Shown in pieces: positions 31,972 through 40,337 of a DNA stretch of 64,000 bases. Below the pieces are notes generated by a model that did not search any database, was not told where the DNA came from, and saw only the letters and a list, made by a program, of their open reading frames with translations. The stretch spans positions 529,000 through 592,999 of the forward strand of contig NZ_SRXO01000001.1 of assembly GCF_008360935.1 (NCBI RefSeq). The letters run 5' to 3'. The first letter of the stretch is position 1, and every line of letters starts with the position of its first letter. This stretch comes from Siccirubricoccus phaeus (GTDB taxonomy: Bacteria; Pseudomonadota; Alphaproteobacteria; Acetobacterales; Acetobacteraceae). The position numbers were made by a program, and so were the translations under genes.

Positions 31972-32850
31972 TCAGGAGCCTAGCAGACTGCCATAGGGCG
32001 GCGTCGCCCGGAGGCCGGAACCCGGCCTGGCTGCCGGCGCGCGCGGCCCCTCCGCCGGCCGCAACGGGACCAGCAGGTCATGGACGCCGCGCGTGCTCCA
32101 ATGCCGGTCGGCGAAGAGCAGGCTGGCCCAGAGCAGAACGCTGCCCCCTGCCATTTCGAGGAATTCCTCCAGGCTGATCACAGCCAGGTCGATGCCGCGC
32201 AGCCGGCCTGCTTCCAGCGCGCCCTCGGGGAAGACGAAATTGCCGGCCGCCTCCACCCCCAGCGCTCCGGCCATGAGCAGGCAGATGCCGGCGAGCAGCC
32301 GCCGCGGCGAGCCGGGGACCTGGCCGAGGAAGCGCGCCAGCCGGCGCAGGCCCCAGGCCATCGCCAGCGCCGCCGGCAGCCCGATGGCGAAGACCCACAG
32401 CCCCGTCCGGTGGAAGGCCGTGCCGGCCCTGTTCCCGATCAGCCGGTCCAGCATGAGCCCGGCCCGCTCATGCCGGCCGCTGGCCTCGTCGATCGACATG
32501 GCGATGAAGGCGGCCGCCACCAGGCCGAGCATCCAGGCGGCGCGGTCCACCCGCCGGCTGCGCAGCGCAACCAGCGCGAGCAGAAGGCCGGCGAGCAGGA
32601 GCTTCGTCGAGGACCACCAGGATGGCAGGTTCCCCTCCTCATCGAGGTAGAGCAGGACCGGGATGCGGCCAGAGAGAGCGAAGGCCAGCGAGTTGGCGCC
32701 GATGAGGGCGAAATCCACAGCCAGGAGCGCCCCCAGCAACGCACCGCTGAAGCGGGGCAGCAGCCCCCCTGCCGTGCCGTCATCGCTGCGCGACAGGGCG
32801 GTATCCGGTGGGCGGGCCGCCATCGCTGCGTCGGTATGGGGTAGCTGCAT
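31972..32850 (-). CDS. Hypothetical multi-pass membrane protein
   Basis: About 292 residues with six likely transmembrane segments: ALLGALLAVDFALIGANSLA, LLLAGLLLALVAL, AAWMLGLVAAAFIAM, GLWVFAIGLPAALAMAWG, LLAGICLLMAGALGVEA and FLEMAGGSVLLWASLLFA. Between helices 3 and 4 is a charged loop (SIDEASGRHERAG). The C-terminus ends with a Pro/Ala-rich cytosolic tail. I do not recognise a family. I chose 32850 because GGAAGGAAG lies upstream; an in-frame ATG at 32886 has none. It faces the M20 peptidase divergently and sits 53 nt from the dehydrogenase on the same strand. Confidence 0.75.
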   Translation of the reverse strand: MQLPHTDAAMAARPPDTALSRSDDGTAGGLLPRFSGALLGALLAVDFALIGANSLAFALSGRIPVLLYLDEEGNLPSWWSSTKLLLAGLLLALVALRSRRVDRAAWMLGLVAAAFIAMSIDEASGRHERAGLMLDRLIGNRAGTAFHRTGLWVFAIGLPAALAMAWGLRRLARFLGQVPGSPRRLLAGICLLMAGALGVEAAGNFVFPEGALEAGRLRGIDLAVISLEEFLEMAGGSVLLWASLLFADRHWSTRGVHDLLVPLRPAEGPRAPAARPGSGLRATPPYGSLLGS

Positions 32851-32960
32851 CCGCTCGGGCTTCCTTCCAGCCTGCGCGCCTGCCATGGAGGGCGTCCCGC
32901 AGCGGTGAAGAGCGGCGCGGGCGTCAGCCCGGCGTCGGGCAGAACAACATGACGTTTTTC

Positions 32961-32989
32961 TTACGATAGAATGTAAGTTTGGTTATATT
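32961..32989 (+). promoter_or_regulatory. Candidate promoter in AT-rich patch
   Basis: An island of AT-rich DNA in otherwise GC-rich surroundings. A TATATT hexamer (32984-32989) lies 17 bp after a weak TTACGA. It would transcribe toward the M20 peptidase, about 200 nt away. Confidence 0.35.
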
Positions 32990-33190
32990 CTGACTCGGTT
33001 CCATCGGAAGACAACCCACATTCCGCAACCGCATGAATGCCAACCGCCGCGTGCAGGGTGGATCATGGGATCAGTATTGCGGGGCGATGCGGCGGCAGCG
33101 CCGGGTCCGGGACCATCCGTCGGCAAGGGCTCCGGCGCGTCGCAACCACCCTGCTGCGCACGGCGCCGAGGGATGGTGTAGCCTCCGCCC

Positions 33191-34594
33191 ATGAGCACTT
33201 CCCTCGACAGCATCCTCGCCGAGATCGATGCCGGCGCCGCCGCCGCCCGGGACCGCCTGGTGGATTGGCTGCGCATCCCGAGCATCAGCGCCCAGCCCGC
33301 CCATGCGGCGGATTGCCTGCGCGCCGCCGAATGGGCGCGGGACCGCCTCGCCGCCATCGGCTTCCGCGCCGAGATCCGCCCGACCGCCGGCCATCCCTGC
33401 GTCGTCGCGCACCATCCCGGCACGGGCAGCGGCAAGGCGCCGCATCTGCTGTTCTACGGCCATTACGACGTGCAGCCGGCGGACCCGCTCAACCTCTGGA
33501 CCTCGCCGCCCTTCGAGCCGGCGATCGTGGACGGGCCGCACGGCCCCCGCGTGGTCGCCCGTGGCGCGGTGGACGACAAGGGCCAGGTCGCCATGTGGCT
33601 GGAAGCGCTGCGCGCCTGGCACGCGGTGGCGGGCGGCCCGCCCTGCCCCATCACCGTGCTGCTGGAGGGCGAGGAGGAGGTGGGCAGCCCGAGCCTCGAC
33701 GCCTTCCTCGCCGCCAACAAGGCGGAGCTGGCGGCGGATGTCGCCGTCATCAGCGACACCGGCATGTGGGACATCGCGACGCCCGCCATCACCACGCGGC
33801 TGCGCGGCATGGTCTATGCGCAGATCGACCTCTTCGCCGCCGCGCGCGACCTGCATTCCGGGCTGTATGGCGGCGCGGCGCTGAACCCGATCAACGCGCT
33901 GGCGCGCATCCTGGGCGAGTTGCAGGACGCCAACGGGCACATCCAGATCCCCGGCTTCTATGACGGCATCCGGGAGGTCTCCAACGCCCAGGCGGCGGAA
34001 TGGGCGGCGCTGGGCTTCGACGAGGCGGCCTTCCTCGGCGAGATCGGGCTGAAGACGCCCGCCGGCGAGCGCGGCCGCGGCGCGCTGGAACGGCTCTGGG
34101 CCCGGCCGACCGCCGACCTGAACGGCATCTGGGGCGGCTATACCGGGGAGGGCGGCAAGACCGTCATCGCGGCGGAGGCGCATGCCAAGCTCTCCTGCCG
34201 CCTCGTGCCGGGCCAGGACCCGCAGAAGGTGGCGGCGGGCATCAGGCAATTCGTCACCGATCGCCTGCCGCCGGATGCGCGGGCGGAAATCGCCATCCTC
34301 AACACCACGCCGGGCATCGAGGTGCTGGCGGACAGCCCCTGGGTGAAGGCGGCGCGCGGCGCCCTGGCGGCGGAATACGGCAAGCCGGCGGTGCTGGTCG
34401 GCAGCGGCGGCTCCATCCCGGTGGTGGAGAGCCTGAAGCGGCTGCTGGGGCTGGACAGCCTGCTGGTCGGCTTCGGGCTGAACGACGACCAGGTGCACAG
34501 CCCGAACGAGAAATTCGAGCTGACCTGCCTGCACAAGGGCGCGCGGAGCCATGCGCGGATGCTGGCGGCGTTTGCCGGGGGCTTCGCCCCCTGA
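33191..34594 (+). CDS. M20 family metallopeptidase (dipeptidase-like)
   Basis: A 467-residue M20 protein of the CNDP/dipeptidase type. Di-zinc ligands are visible in LFYGHYDVQPAD (His), GAVDDKGQ (bridging Asp), EGEEEVGSP (with the general-base Glu pair) and SDTGMW (Asp), and near the end in NDDQVHSPNEKF (His). The lid/dimerisation domain (about 190-345) interrupts the catalytic domain as usual. It is predicted to hydrolyse dipeptides or N-acyl/amide compounds in the cytosol. The last residues (GGFAP) are encoded in an R4 repeat. Convergent with a Bug receptor gene. Confidence 0.91.
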   Translation: MSTSLDSILAEIDAGAAAARDRLVDWLRIPSISAQPAHAADCLRAAEWARDRLAAIGFRAEIRPTAGHPCVVAHHPGTGSGKAPHLLFYGHYDVQPADPLNLWTSPPFEPAIVDGPHGPRVVARGAVDDKGQVAMWLEALRAWHAVAGGPPCPITVLLEGEEEVGSPSLDAFLAANKAELAADVAVISDTGMWDIATPAITTRLRGMVYAQIDLFAAARDLHSGLYGGAALNPINALARILGELQDANGHIQIPGFYDGIREVSNAQAAEWAALGFDEAAFLGEIGLKTPAGERGRGALERLWARPTADLNGIWGGYTGEGGKTVIAAEAHAKLSCRLVPGQDPQKVAAGIRQFVTDRLPPDARAEIAILNTTPGIEVLADSPWVKAARGALAAEYGKPAVLVGSGGSIPVVESLKRLLGLDSLLVGFGLNDDQVHSPNEKFELTCLHKGARSHARMLAAFAGGFAP

Positions 34595-34765
34595 ACCCCG
34601 CCGGGGGGAAGAGCTTCCCCCCGGACCCCGCCCTGAGTCCGCAGGTTCAACCGCCGGGCCTGAAAACTCAGACCGGGGTCCGGGGCCAGGTCCTGGCCCC
34701 GGCGGGAGTGCAGAGGGCGGCGCCCTCTGCTGGGGGTTTGGGGGCAAAGCCCCCAACACCCCCTC
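34577..34765. repeat. R4 intergenic repeat (locus 3)
   Basis: Hairpin GGGGGC-TTC-GCCCCC (containing the end of the M20 gene), the GGGGGGAAGAGCTTCCCCCC palindrome, and the CCGGGGCCAGGTCCTGGCCCCGG core, then GGGGGCAAAGCCCCC. It lies between two convergent genes. Confidence 0.7.
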
Positions 34766-35753
34766 AATCGGCTTTGAGCCCAGCCTGCGCCACCACCTGC
34801 CGCCACAGCGGCAGTTCCGTGTTCAGCCGCGCCGCCAGCGCCTCCGGCGGCGTCAGCAGCAGGGCGCCGCCATTCTGCGCCATCAGCCCGGCCAGCGCGC
34901 TGGTGCGGAAGCCGGCCAGCGCCCCGGCCAGCTTCTGCACCACCTCCGGCGGCGTGCCCTTCGGCCCCAGCAGCGCGAACCAGATGGAGAGCGCGGCGCC
35001 CGGCACCACCTCCTGCAGGCAGGGCACGTCCGGGATCACCGGGCTGCGCGCCGTGCCGCTCTGGCCGATGAAGACCGCGCGGCCTTCCTTCGCATGCGGC
35101 ATGCCGGTGGCCAGATCGACCGACATCAGGTCGATATCCCCGCCGAGGAACGCCCCCACCATCTGCCCGCCGCCGCGATAGGGCACATGCGTCCATTCGA
35201 TGCCGGCGCGCAGCGCGAAGAGCGCGCTGACCATATGCGTGGTGGTGCCGTTGCCGGAGGAGCCGATGGTGACCGCGCCCGGATCCGCCTTCGCCAGGGC
35301 GATCAGCCCGGGCAGGTCCTTCACCCTGCCGTTCGGCCGGGCAGCGAAGCCCATGGGCGCCTCGGAGATCAGCGAGACCGGCACCAGATCCTTCTGCGGG
35401 TCGTAGCCGATCTCCGGCTGCAGCGCCGGCTGGATGGCGATGGCGCCGGTGGTGAAGAGGAAGGTGTGGCCGTCCTGCGAGGCGATGACGGCCTGGGCGC
35501 CCACCGCCCCGCCGGCGCCGCCGCGCGTCTCCACCACCACGGGCTGGCCGAGCACCGGCGCCAGCGCCTCCGCCAGGAAGCGGGCGGGGATTTCCACCGG
35601 GCCGCCGGCGGCGAAGGGCACGACGAAGCGCAAGGGGCGGTTGGGCCAGCGCGGCTGGGCCAGAGCCGGCTGGGCCAGAGCCGGCTGGGCCAGAGCCGGC
35701 AGGGCAAGACCCGGCAAGGCAAGGGAGGAGATGAGCAGATCCCGGCGACGCAT
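34764..35753 (-). CDS. Bug/TctC-type tripartite tricarboxylate receptor
   Basis: A 329-residue periplasmic solute-binding protein of the Bug family. The signal peptide (RRRDLLISSLALPGLALPALAQP) contains a repeated ALAQP cleavage motif. Mature signatures are LRFVVPFAAGGPVEIPARFLAEAL, GQPVVVETRGGAGG, and SSGNGTTTHMVSALFALRAG. It should bind a carboxylated organic solute. The start at 35753 has AGGAG upstream. No TctA/TctB membrane subunits are nearby, so it is an orphan receptor, as is common in Bug-rich genomes. A second Bug gene follows on the same strand. Confidence 0.92.
   Translation of the reverse strand: MRRRDLLISSLALPGLALPALAQPALAQPALAQPRWPNRPLRFVVPFAAGGPVEIPARFLAEALAPVLGQPVVVETRGGAGGAVGAQAVIASQDGHTFLFTTGAIAIQPALQPEIGYDPQKDLVPVSLISEAPMGFAARPNGRVKDLPGLIALAKADPGAVTIGSSGNGTTTHMVSALFALRAGIEWTHVPYRGGGQMVGAFLGGDIDLMSVDLATGMPHAKEGRAVFIGQSGTARSPVIPDVPCLQEVVPGAALSIWFALLGPKGTPPEVVQKLAGALAGFRTSALAGLMAQNGGALLLTPPEALAARLNTELPLWRQVVAQAGLKAD
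35650..35718 (-). repeat. 15-bp tandem repeat in the Bug signal peptide
   Basis: Units of GGCTGGGCCAGAGCC (plus strand) repeat three times and decay into variants. They encode the repeated ALAQP at the signal-peptide cleavage region of the receptor gene. Confidence 0.8.
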
Positions 35754-36144
35754 GGTCGAACTCCTGAAGCGGTGGCGACGTCCCTCCCTGGCTTCTGCGC
35801 TTGCTCTTGGCCCCGCCCGGCTTAACCGACCGTTATGGCGGCGCGGCCGGCACGGGGTCGTGGCACGGGGCTGCCCGGCTTCCCGAGCATGGCTGCCCGG
35901 CTGGCCCTGTCCAGTGGGCGCGGCGGCGTCGGCGCCACGCGGCCTGACCGGCGCCCCGCCGGCCGGGTGGCGCCATGCCTGCCGCCGCCGCGGCTGGAGG
36001 GTCGTCCGCACGCGGACGGAAGCGCGTGACCCTCGGTGCCGCTGGCCGCCGATGATGGCGGGTCGTCCGCGCGCGGACGGCAGCGCGGGTCATGGCCCGG
36101 CTTTGGCTCGCAATTCACGTAGGCCAGGCCCGCGCGACGACGCG
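35754..36144. other. Interval between Bug genes with repeated hairpin
   Basis: No gene is seen. The segment GGTCGTCCGCRCGCGGACGG occurs twice (36000-36019 and 36061-36080). Each copy holds a near-perfect palindrome with CGTCCGC/GCGGACG arms, set 61 bp apart. It could be a binding site pair for a regulator or a hairpin structure; nothing else is recognised. Confidence 0.5.
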
Positions 36145-37110
36145 CTATTCCGCCCGCAGATTCGCCGCCGCGGCAACCCGCTTCCATTGCGGCACCTCGC
36201 GCGCCAGGCGCTCGGCCAGCGGCGCCGGCGGCGTCAGCAGCAGCTCCACCCCGGTGTCGCGGAAGCGCTCCGCCAGGGCGCTGCCTTCCCGCAGCGGGGC
36301 GATCTCCGCCGCCAGCTTCTCTGCCAGCGCGGGCGACAAGGCGCGCGGGCCGAAGAAGCCGTACCAGATGGAGATGACATAGTCGGGCACCTGCTCCACC
36401 GCCGCCGGCACCTCCGGCAGGGACGGGATGCGGTTTCCGCCCGTCACGGCGATGGCGCGCAGCCGCTTCTCGCGCAGATGCGGCATCGCCTCCCCCATGC
36501 CGGTCACCATCAGCTCGGTATCCCCGGCATAGAGCGCGTTCACCGCCTGGGCGGCGCCGCGATAGGGCACGTGCAGCAGCTCCACCCCCGCCATGCGGCA
36601 GAACAGCGCGCCGCCGAGATGGGTGGTGGAGCCGGCGCCGGAGGAGCCGTAGCTGATGCTGCCCGGCTTCGCCTTCGCCCGGGCCAGCAGGTCCTCCAGG
36701 TCGCGCACCGGGCTCTCCGGCCGGGCCAGGAAGACCATGGGCGCGTCGGTGAGGAGCGAAATGGGGGTGAAATCCGCCAGCGGGTCGAAGCCCGGCGCCG
36801 GCATCAGCGCGGGCAGGATGGCGATGGCGCTGGTCGTCACCAGCAGCAGATGCGGGTCATTCGCCTGCGCCACGCTCTGGATGCCGAGCGCCCCGCCGGC
36901 GCCCGGCTTCGCCTCCACGATGGCCGGCTGGCCGAGCCGGGGGGAGAGGTGCTCGGCGATGAAGCGGGCGGGGATCTCCACCGGCCCGCCCGGGGCGAAG
37001 GGGACGATGAAGCGGAGCGTGCGGCCGGGCCAGGCCGGCTGGGCCAAGGCGGGGCAAGGCAGGACGGGCAGGGCCAGGCCAGCCAGCAGGGCACGGCGGG
37101 GGACGCGCAT
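36145..37110 (-). CDS. Bug/TctC-type tripartite tricarboxylate receptor (paralogue)
   Basis: A 321-residue Bug receptor paralogous to the previous gene. Signal peptide RRALLAGLALPVLPCPALAQP, then LRFIVPFAPGGPVEIPARFIAEHL, IVEAKPGAGGALGIQSVAQ, and SYGSSGAGSTTHLGGALFCRMAG. The start at 37110 is supported by GGGAGGA. An upstream in-frame extension (MARERSPQG...) is encoded by repeat R1 and should be ignored. As with its paralogue, no TctA/TctB genes are in the window. The two are probably tandem duplicates that diverged in ligand specificity. Confidence 0.92.
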   Translation of the reverse strand: MRVPRRALLAGLALPVLPCPALAQPAWPGRTLRFIVPFAPGGPVEIPARFIAEHLSPRLGQPAIVEAKPGAGGALGIQSVAQANDPHLLLVTTSAIAILPALMPAPGFDPLADFTPISLLTDAPMVFLARPESPVRDLEDLLARAKAKPGSISYGSSGAGSTTHLGGALFCRMAGVELLHVPYRGAAQAVNALYAGDTELMVTGMGEAMPHLREKRLRAIAVTGGNRIPSLPEVPAAVEQVPDYVISIWYGFFGPRALSPALAEKLAAEIAPLREGSALAERFRDTGVELLLTPPAPLAERLAREVPQWKRVAAAANLRAE

Positions 37111-37324
37111 TTCGGTTTCCTCCCATTTGGTGCGAGCATGCGGCCAGGGGCGGTGGAGGAACAGGGGGCGGGGCGGTCCGCGGGGTCTTTTCGCATGGCG
37201 GGCGGGTGGGGCCGGCCTGCCCTGGCGGCGTTGTCTTGGCGCCCGGCGGGCGGGCTCCCTCGCCTCCGCCGTCCTACGGCCGGCCGCTCTTCCGCCGCTG
37301 AAGGGAGCGCACAAGCAGGCCGCC

Positions 37325-37444
37325 AGTGTCCCGCTTCCGCAGCCCTGCGGACTTCGTTCTCGGGCCACTGGCTTGTGTTTTTCGTGGCCTGCTTGTCCGC
37401 TGCCTTCGCTGGAAATCCAGCGAACTCGGCGGGCAGGACACTAG
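37325..37444 (+). repeat. R1 element, copy E
   Basis: Starts CAGTGTCCCGCTTCCGC and ends GGGCAGGACACTAG. Its final CTAG is also the first CTAG of the R2 element at 37441, so the two elements share a junction. Confidence 0.85.
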
Positions 37445-37547
37445 AGCGGTTTCACGCTGACTGTGCAGCGCGAAACCGCTCTAGCTTATGGCTTGTAGAG
37501 CAGATTCACGCCTCCGGGCGATGCCGCCCTCCGGCGATCTGCTCTAG
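37441..37547 (+). repeat. R2 repeat, two CTAG-bounded hairpins
   Basis: CTAG at 37441, 37481 and 37544. Module one has AGCGGTTTC...GAAACCGCT arms. Module two is GTAGAGCAGAT...ATCTGCTCTA. The design matches 4505-4611 with different stem sequences. Confidence 0.75.
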
Positions 37548-37557
37548 ACCCAAAGGC

Positions 37558-37668
37558 CGGTGTCCTGCCCGTGAGTTCGTCGGATGCCGGCGAACGGGCC
37601 GGGCAGGCCGGCCACCGCGAGCAAGTCTTGAAAGCCGAAGGCCGCAGGGCTGCGGCTCGGGACACCGG
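37558..37668 (-). repeat. R1 element, diverged copy F
   Basis: Starts CGGTGTCCTGCCCGTG and ends CTCGGGACACCGG. It retains the R1 plan (ends and two internal inverted repeats) with many C/G substitutions. It lies before the crotonase start. Confidence 0.65.
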
Positions 37669-37712
37669 CGCGGCGCCCGCCGCCGGGACGCAGGAATGAG
37701 GAGAGCGACGCC

Positions 37713-38363
37713 TTGGTGCTGCTGGTGGAAGATCACGGCCGGGTCCGGGTGCTGCGGCTGAACCGCCCGGAAAAGCGCAACGCGCTGAACGCCGCGCTGG
37801 TGGAGGCGATCATCGCCGGGCTGCGCGCGGCCGGGGAGGCGGAGGCGGTGGCGGCGGTGGTCATCGCCGGCGCCGGCCCGGGGTTTTCCGCCGGCGCCGA
37901 TCTCGGCGAGCGGGCCGGCCTGGATGCGGCGGGGCGCGAGGCCCGCGCCGCGCTGAACTGGGTGCTGATGGCGGCGCCCGGCCAGCTCGGCAAGCCGGTG
38001 GTGGCCGCGGTGCAGGGGGCGGTGGTGGGGGCCGGCGCCTCCCTGGCCCTCTCCTGCGACATGGTGGTGGCGGCGGAAGGCGCGCGCTTCCTCTATCCGG
38101 AGGCGAGGAACGGCATCTACCCCTCGCTGGTCGCGCCGATGCTGCTGCGGGCGCTGGGGCCGAAGGACGCGTTCGAGCTGCTGACCACCGGCCGGCCCTT
38201 GCCCGCCGAGGAAGCCCGCGCGCTGCGCCTGGTGAACCGCATGGTGCCGGAGGCGGCGCTGCTGGCAGAGGCCTGTGCGCTCGCCGAGGTCGCCGCCACC
38301 TACCCGCCGGAGGAGATGCGCCGCATCAAGGCCATGCTGAATGCCGAGGGCGCGCCGCGATGA
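37713..38363 (+). CDS. Crotonase-family protein, short
   Basis: A 216-residue crotonase-fold protein with VLRLNRPEKRNALNAALVEAI, GPGFSAGADLGE (first oxyanion segment) and AVQGAVVGAGASLALSCDMVVAAEGARFLYPEA (second). It lacks the last 40-50 residues of a typical enoyl-CoA hydratase (about 255-260), so the C-terminal helices are reduced. The TTG start at 37713 has GAGGAG about 10 nt upstream. It overlaps the next crotonase by ATGA, so they are co-translated and may form hetero-oligomers; this is inference. Confidence 0.85.
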   Translation: MVLLVEDHGRVRVLRLNRPEKRNALNAALVEAIIAGLRAAGEAEAVAAVVIAGAGPGFSAGADLGERAGLDAAGREARAALNWVLMAAPGQLGKPVVAAVQGAVVGAGASLALSCDMVVAAEGARFLYPEARNGIYPSLVAPMLLRALGPKDAFELLTTGRPLPAEEARALRLVNRMVPEAALLAEACALAEVAATYPPEEMRRIKAMLNAEGAPR

Positions 38364-39115
38364 GCCCCGCGGGGACAGGCGTGCTGCGCTACGCCGCCGA
38401 TGCGCGCGGCGTGGCGACGCTGACGCTGGACCGGCCGGCGGCGCGCAACGCCTTCAACCTGGCGCTGGCGGAGGCACTGGCCCTCGCCTGCCGCCGCGCC
38501 ACCGAAGAAGGTGCGAAGCTGGTGCTGCTGCGCGCCGCAGGCCCGGTCTTCTGCGCCGGCGCCGACCTCAAGGAACGCCAGGGGATGAGCGACGAGCAGG
38601 TACGCGCCCGCCGCCTTCGCGGCTTCCTGGCCTATGCAGCGATCGAGGCGCTGCCCATGCCGAGCGTCGCGGTGGTGGCCGGGCCGGCGGTGGGCTCTGG
38701 CGTGGAGATCGCTGCGGCCTGCGACTTCATCCTGGCGACGCCGGCGGCCAGCTTCCGCACGCCGGAAGCGCTCTGGGGCACGGTGGGCGCGACGCAGCGC
38801 CTGCCGCGGGTGCTGGGGGCAAGGCTGGCGAGGGATTTGATGTTCACCGGGCGGGTGCTCTCCGCCGCGGAGGCGCTGGCGCATGGGCTGGTGACGCGGC
38901 TGGTGGCGCCGGCGGCGCTGGAGGCCACGGTGGAGGAGATCGCCGCCACCATCGCCAAGGCGCCGCCGGCGGCGCTGCGCATGGCGAAGCGCTGCATCGC
39001 CGAGGGGCTGGACCGTGACCCGCGCGGGGCGCTGGCCACCGAGCTGCTGGCGATCGAGGAGAACCTGGCGGCGGCGGAGTGGCGGAAGGCGATGGCGCAA
39101 TTCGGGAAAGGCTGA
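38360..39115 (+). CDS. Enoyl-CoA hydratase/isomerase family protein
   Basis: A 251-residue crotonase-fold protein, full length. It has ATLTLDRPAARNAFNLALAEAL, the oxyanion segments VFCAGADLKERQGM and VAGPAVGSGVEIAAACDFILAT, and the PEALWGTVGATQRLPRVLG helix region. LKERxxM after the first motif is reminiscent of methylglutaconyl-CoA hydratases. The ATG overlaps the stop of the preceding crotonase. It is followed by an R4 repeat. An acyl-CoA role is certain by family; the exact substrate is unknown. Confidence 0.88.
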   Translation: MSPAGTGVLRYAADARGVATLTLDRPAARNAFNLALAEALALACRRATEEGAKLVLLRAAGPVFCAGADLKERQGMSDEQVRARRLRGFLAYAAIEALPMPSVAVVAGPAVGSGVEIAAACDFILATPAASFRTPEALWGTVGATQRLPRVLGARLARDLMFTGRVLSAAEALAHGLVTRLVAPAALEATVEEIAATIAKAPPAALRMAKRCIAEGLDRDPRGALATELLAIEENLAAAEWRKAMAQFGKG

Positions 39116-39138
39116 GAGACGAGGTGGCGCTAAAAAGA

Positions 39139-39256
39139 AGATGGGGGCTTCGCCCCCATGCCCCCCAGCAGGGGGCGCTGCCCCCTGCACCCCCGCCGGG
39201 GGGTGGACCACCCCCCGGGCCCCGGTCTGAGTTTGCGGGCTGAGCCGTCACAGCCA
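39139..39256. repeat. R4 intergenic repeat (locus 4)
   Basis: GGGGGCTTCGCCCCC hairpin, GCAGGGGGCGCTGCCCCCTGC palindrome core and CCGGGCCCCGGTCTGAG. It lies between the convergent crotonase and RlpA-like genes; probable terminator. Confidence 0.7.
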
Positions 39257-39284
39257 CGGGGGGGCGTGTTAGGGCCCCCGTCCT

Positions 39285-40337
39285 TTAGTCGATCAGCAGC
39301 TTCGGGTCGGGCAGGCCGCCGCGGCGCAATTGCGCCAGCGTCTGGTCCGCCGCCGCCAGGCTCGGGAAGGGCCCCAGGCGGACGCGGTATTGCATGTCCC
39401 GCCCGATGCCGAAGGGCTCCACCCACGCCCCGGCCCAGGCCAGGCCCTGCGCCTGACGGCGCGCCTGGGCCGGCTGGAAGAAGGTCCCGGCCTCGATCAG
39501 GATGCGGATGGGGCCGACCGGGTATTCCGCCACCTGCTCCGGCAGCTTGTTGGGCGGCAATTCCGGGGCAGCGAATTCCTCCCGCGCCAGCGGCACGGCG
39601 CCGCCCGGGGCGCTGCGCCCGGCGCCCTGGCGGGCACCGGGGGGCGGCGGCAGGGCCTCGCGCTGCACCGCGCCGCTGGGCGCCGCCGCCATCTCCAGCG
39701 GCGCCGCCTCCCGGTTCGGCAGGGCGCCGGCCAGGGCCCGGCTCGGCGCTTCGTCCACCGCAATGCGCACCGGAATGGCCCCCTCCCCCGCCAGCCCCAG
39801 CAAGGCAGCGGCGCGCGCCGAAAGCCCCAGGATGCGCCCCGGCTGCATCGGCCCGCGGTCATTCACCCGCACCCGGATCTCCCGCCCATTCGCCAGGTTC
39901 CGCACCCGCAGGATCACCGGCAATTGCAGCGTCCGGTGCGCGCCCATGAGCTGGTCCGGGTCGAAGATCTCGTTGCTCGCGGTCCGCCGCCCGGCCCGGC
40001 GGTCCGGCAGCCGCACCGCATAGCCGGTCTCCACCAGGGTGAAATCCTCGCGCGGATAGGACCACGCCCCGCCCAGGCTGTAAGGCTCCCCCACCACATA
40101 GCGCGGCGGCGGCGGGGGCGGGCCGCGCTCGCAGCCCGCCAGCAGCGCCGCCAGCAGCAGCGCTGCCGCGCCCCCCCACGGAGCCCGGCGCGAAAGGGTC
40201 TGCGGCCTGCCCCGTCGGGTCGTTTCCGCCCGGGCGTCATGCGCCGGGCATGCCGCTCGCGGGACCTCCGCCTCCTGGCCAGGACGCGCAATCCCCCGCC
40301 GATCCGCTGCCAGGCCCCCTGCGCGACAGGCTCTCAT
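39285..40337 (-). CDS. RlpA-like double-psi barrel lipoprotein with SPOR domain
   Basis: A 350-residue protein. A long N-region (about 56 residues) leads to the hydrophobic core and lipobox LLAGC with Cys69. An RlpA-like double-psi beta-barrel follows (about 105-190), with FDPDQLMGAHRTLQLP and RVRVNDRGPMQPGRILGLS. Then comes a Pro/Ala-rich linker and a C-terminal SPOR domain (about 275-350, with RIRILIEAGTFFQPAQA-like start). RlpA proteins cleave denuded peptidoglycan at the septum, and SPOR binds it. The ATG overlaps the stop of the lytic transglycosylase gene (ATGA), supporting the unusually upstream start and a joint role in cell-wall turnover. Confidence 0.88.
   Translation of the reverse strand: MRACRAGGLAADRRGIARPGQEAEVPRAACPAHDARAETTRRGRPQTLSRRAPWGGAAALLLAALLAGCERGPPPPPPRYVVGEPYSLGGAWSYPREDFTLVETGYAVRLPDRRAGRRTASNEIFDPDQLMGAHRTLQLPVILRVRNLANGREIRVRVNDRGPMQPGRILGLSARAAALLGLAGEGAIPVRIAVDEAPSRALAGALPNREAAPLEMAAAPSGAVQREALPPPPGARQGAGRSAPGGAVPLAREEFAAPELPPNKLPEQVAEYPVGPIRILIEAGTFFQPAQARRQAQGLAWAGAWVEPFGIGRDMQYRVRLGPFPSLAAADQTLAQLRRGGLPDPKLLID

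Noticed and set aside
32940..33000. AT-rich patch as a replication origin or phage site.
   Set aside because: It is only about 60 bp, with no DnaA-box cluster or att-type repeats; a promoter is the simpler reading.
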